A stretch of DNA of 5,353 nt from Candidatus Aenigmatarchaeota archaeon. GTDB lineage: Archaea > EX4484-52 > GLR71. Under the pieces are notes generated by a model, which was not told the origin of the DNA, did no database searches, and saw only the letters and a program-made list of their open reading frames with translations. Below, in pieces: positions 4,851 to 5,353 of the stretch (the first letter of the stretch is position 1; each line of letters starts with the position of its first letter). The DNA is taken from assembly GCA_023134675.1 (NCBI GenBank), contig JAGLUQ010000077.1:1-5353 (forward strand). Direction: 5' to 3'. A program made the position numbers and the translations under genes.

Positions 4851-5321
4851 TTACCTTCCCCTTCCAAATTTCATGCCTTCATTGTCGCAGTTTCCATCAC
4901 AGTCTGTATTGATTAAGTTATTTTGTGACATCTTTTGTCCCATACCCTGTCCCATTCCTTTGCCATGGCCAGTGCTGTCTCGCGGACCCTGTCCGTTATT
5001 CAGCCCGAGTTCTGCTCTTAATTCAGCAGCAAGTTCATGGTCACCGTTTTCTGCCGCTTCATGGGCCTGTGCAAATGTCTCAAAATGGCTTTCTGTCACA
5101 ACTTCTGTAACCCTGGGATGCCTTCCATCTTTAGTCATAAGCTGATACCAGCTCTCATAGTCTGATGTCTCAAAAGCATTTTCCATAGCTTCATGCTTTT
5201 CCTCATCACAGTATGGACCTTGCACAGAATAGTCTCCTCTGTAAGCGCTTGCAACTCCTGTTGAGACAATTATCCCAACAACCACAAGCACAGACAATCC
5301 AATTTTTGTCGCTTTTTTCAT
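4851..5321 (-). CDS. Secreted Met/Gly/Gln-tailed protein of unknown function
   Basis: The 156-residue protein starts with a Sec-type signal peptide: MKK, a hydrophobic core (about 8-22), and a likely cut after ASA at residue 26. The mature part has a helical region (38-107). There HEAMENAFETSDYESWYQLM (43-62) is partly echoed by HEAAENGDHELAAELRAEL (87-105), so the domain looks built from two related helical units. I recall similar secreted domains in archaeal and candidate-phyla genomes but know no proven function. The tail is low complexity (GHGKGMGQGMGQKMSQNN, 118-135), followed by CDGNC (141-145) and a GRGR end. The Met, His and Cys residues could bind a soft metal such as copper, which is inference. 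The start is supported by GGAGGGG 8 nt upstream. It is the first visible gene of a minus-strand pair with the SHOCT gene; its promoter lies beyond the window edge. Confidence 0.8.
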   Translation of the reverse strand: MKKATKIGLSVLVVVGIIVSTGVASAYRGDYSVQGPYCDEEKHEAMENAFETSDYESWYQLMTKDGRHPRVTEVVTESHFETFAQAHEAAENGDHELAAELRAELGLNNGQGPRDSTGHGKGMGQGMGQKMSQNNLINTDCDGNCDNEGMKFGRGR

Positions 5322-5329
5322 TTGATTTT

Positions 5330-5336
5330 CCCCTCC
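5330..5336 (-). promoter_or_regulatory. Ribosome binding site of the secreted-protein gene
   Basis: On the minus strand GGAGGGG lies 8 nt before the ATG at 5321. This strong Shine-Dalgarno match supports the start that gives a complete signal peptide. Both minus-strand genes use strong SDs, unlike the leaderless-looking orphan and mcm genes. Confidence 0.7.
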
Positions 5337-5353
5337 ATGTCAAATTGATTCAA

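Noticed and set aside
4873..5145. Two overlapping + strand open frames antisense to the secreted-protein gene
   Set aside because: Pro/Ser/Cys-rich reverse readings of the Gly/Met/Gln tail. The minus-strand gene has a signal peptide and SD, so these are shadows.
5318..5338. Six-codon minus-strand frame (MEGKIK) whose TGA overlaps the ATG of the secreted-protein gene
   Set aside because: It is made of the Shine-Dalgarno sequence itself and has no ribosome site of its own, so it is most likely a chance reading of GGAGGGG and spacer.
1..5353. CRISPR array, insertion sequence, tRNA or rRNA
   Set aside because: No regularly spaced direct repeats, transposase motifs, terminal inverted repeats, or cloverleaf-like or conserved rRNA segments were seen by reading; no search was run.

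Overview
This window is archaeal. It carries a two-repeat TATA-binding protein (TBP), an MCM replicative helicase, and an OB-fold protein that resembles the small RPA subunit. AT-rich TATA-like boxes lie about 26 nt upstream of expected transcript starts, and AUA (Ile) and AGA/AGG (Arg) codons are common. The lineage cannot be fixed from the sequence; a euryarchaeal or DPANN-type genome is possible.

Layout. Bases 1-256 are the 3' end of an unrecognised + strand gene. Bases 257-619 hold no complete gene: there is a T-rich terminator-like stretch, a short open frame on the minus strand that looks like a gene remnant, two TATA-like boxes, and a leader with a six-codon minicistron. The tbp gene is best started at the ATG at 620 (not the TTG at 590), because a good Shine-Dalgarno sequence (GGAGG) sits 8 nt before it; it ends at 1246. 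Next come a T9 tract, a TATA box placed for a leaderless transcript, and a very AT-rich orphan gene (1318-1740). Then come mcm (1804-3822) and, 3 nt later in the same frame, an RPA32-like gene (3826-4611). A minus-strand pair converges on this operon: a secreted protein with a signal peptide (5321-4851), followed by a one-membrane-segment SHOCT protein (4809-4606). The SHOCT stop overlaps the end of the RPA-like gene by 6 nt.

How it fits together. TBP serves transcription initiation. MCM and the RPA-like protein probably form a replication-fork operon, with helicase and single-strand DNA binding made together. Both end in a winged-helix domain with the same terminal sequence pattern, the most interesting structural observation here. 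The orphan between tbp and mcm differs sharply from mcm in composition and may be an insertion. The convergent pair is a cell-envelope module of unknown role.

No CRISPR array, transposase, tRNA, rRNA or riboswitch was seen. I do not see a clear new multi-gene system; the better leads are the MCM/RPA-like pairing, the orphan gene, the tbp leader and the SHOCT/secreted pair.
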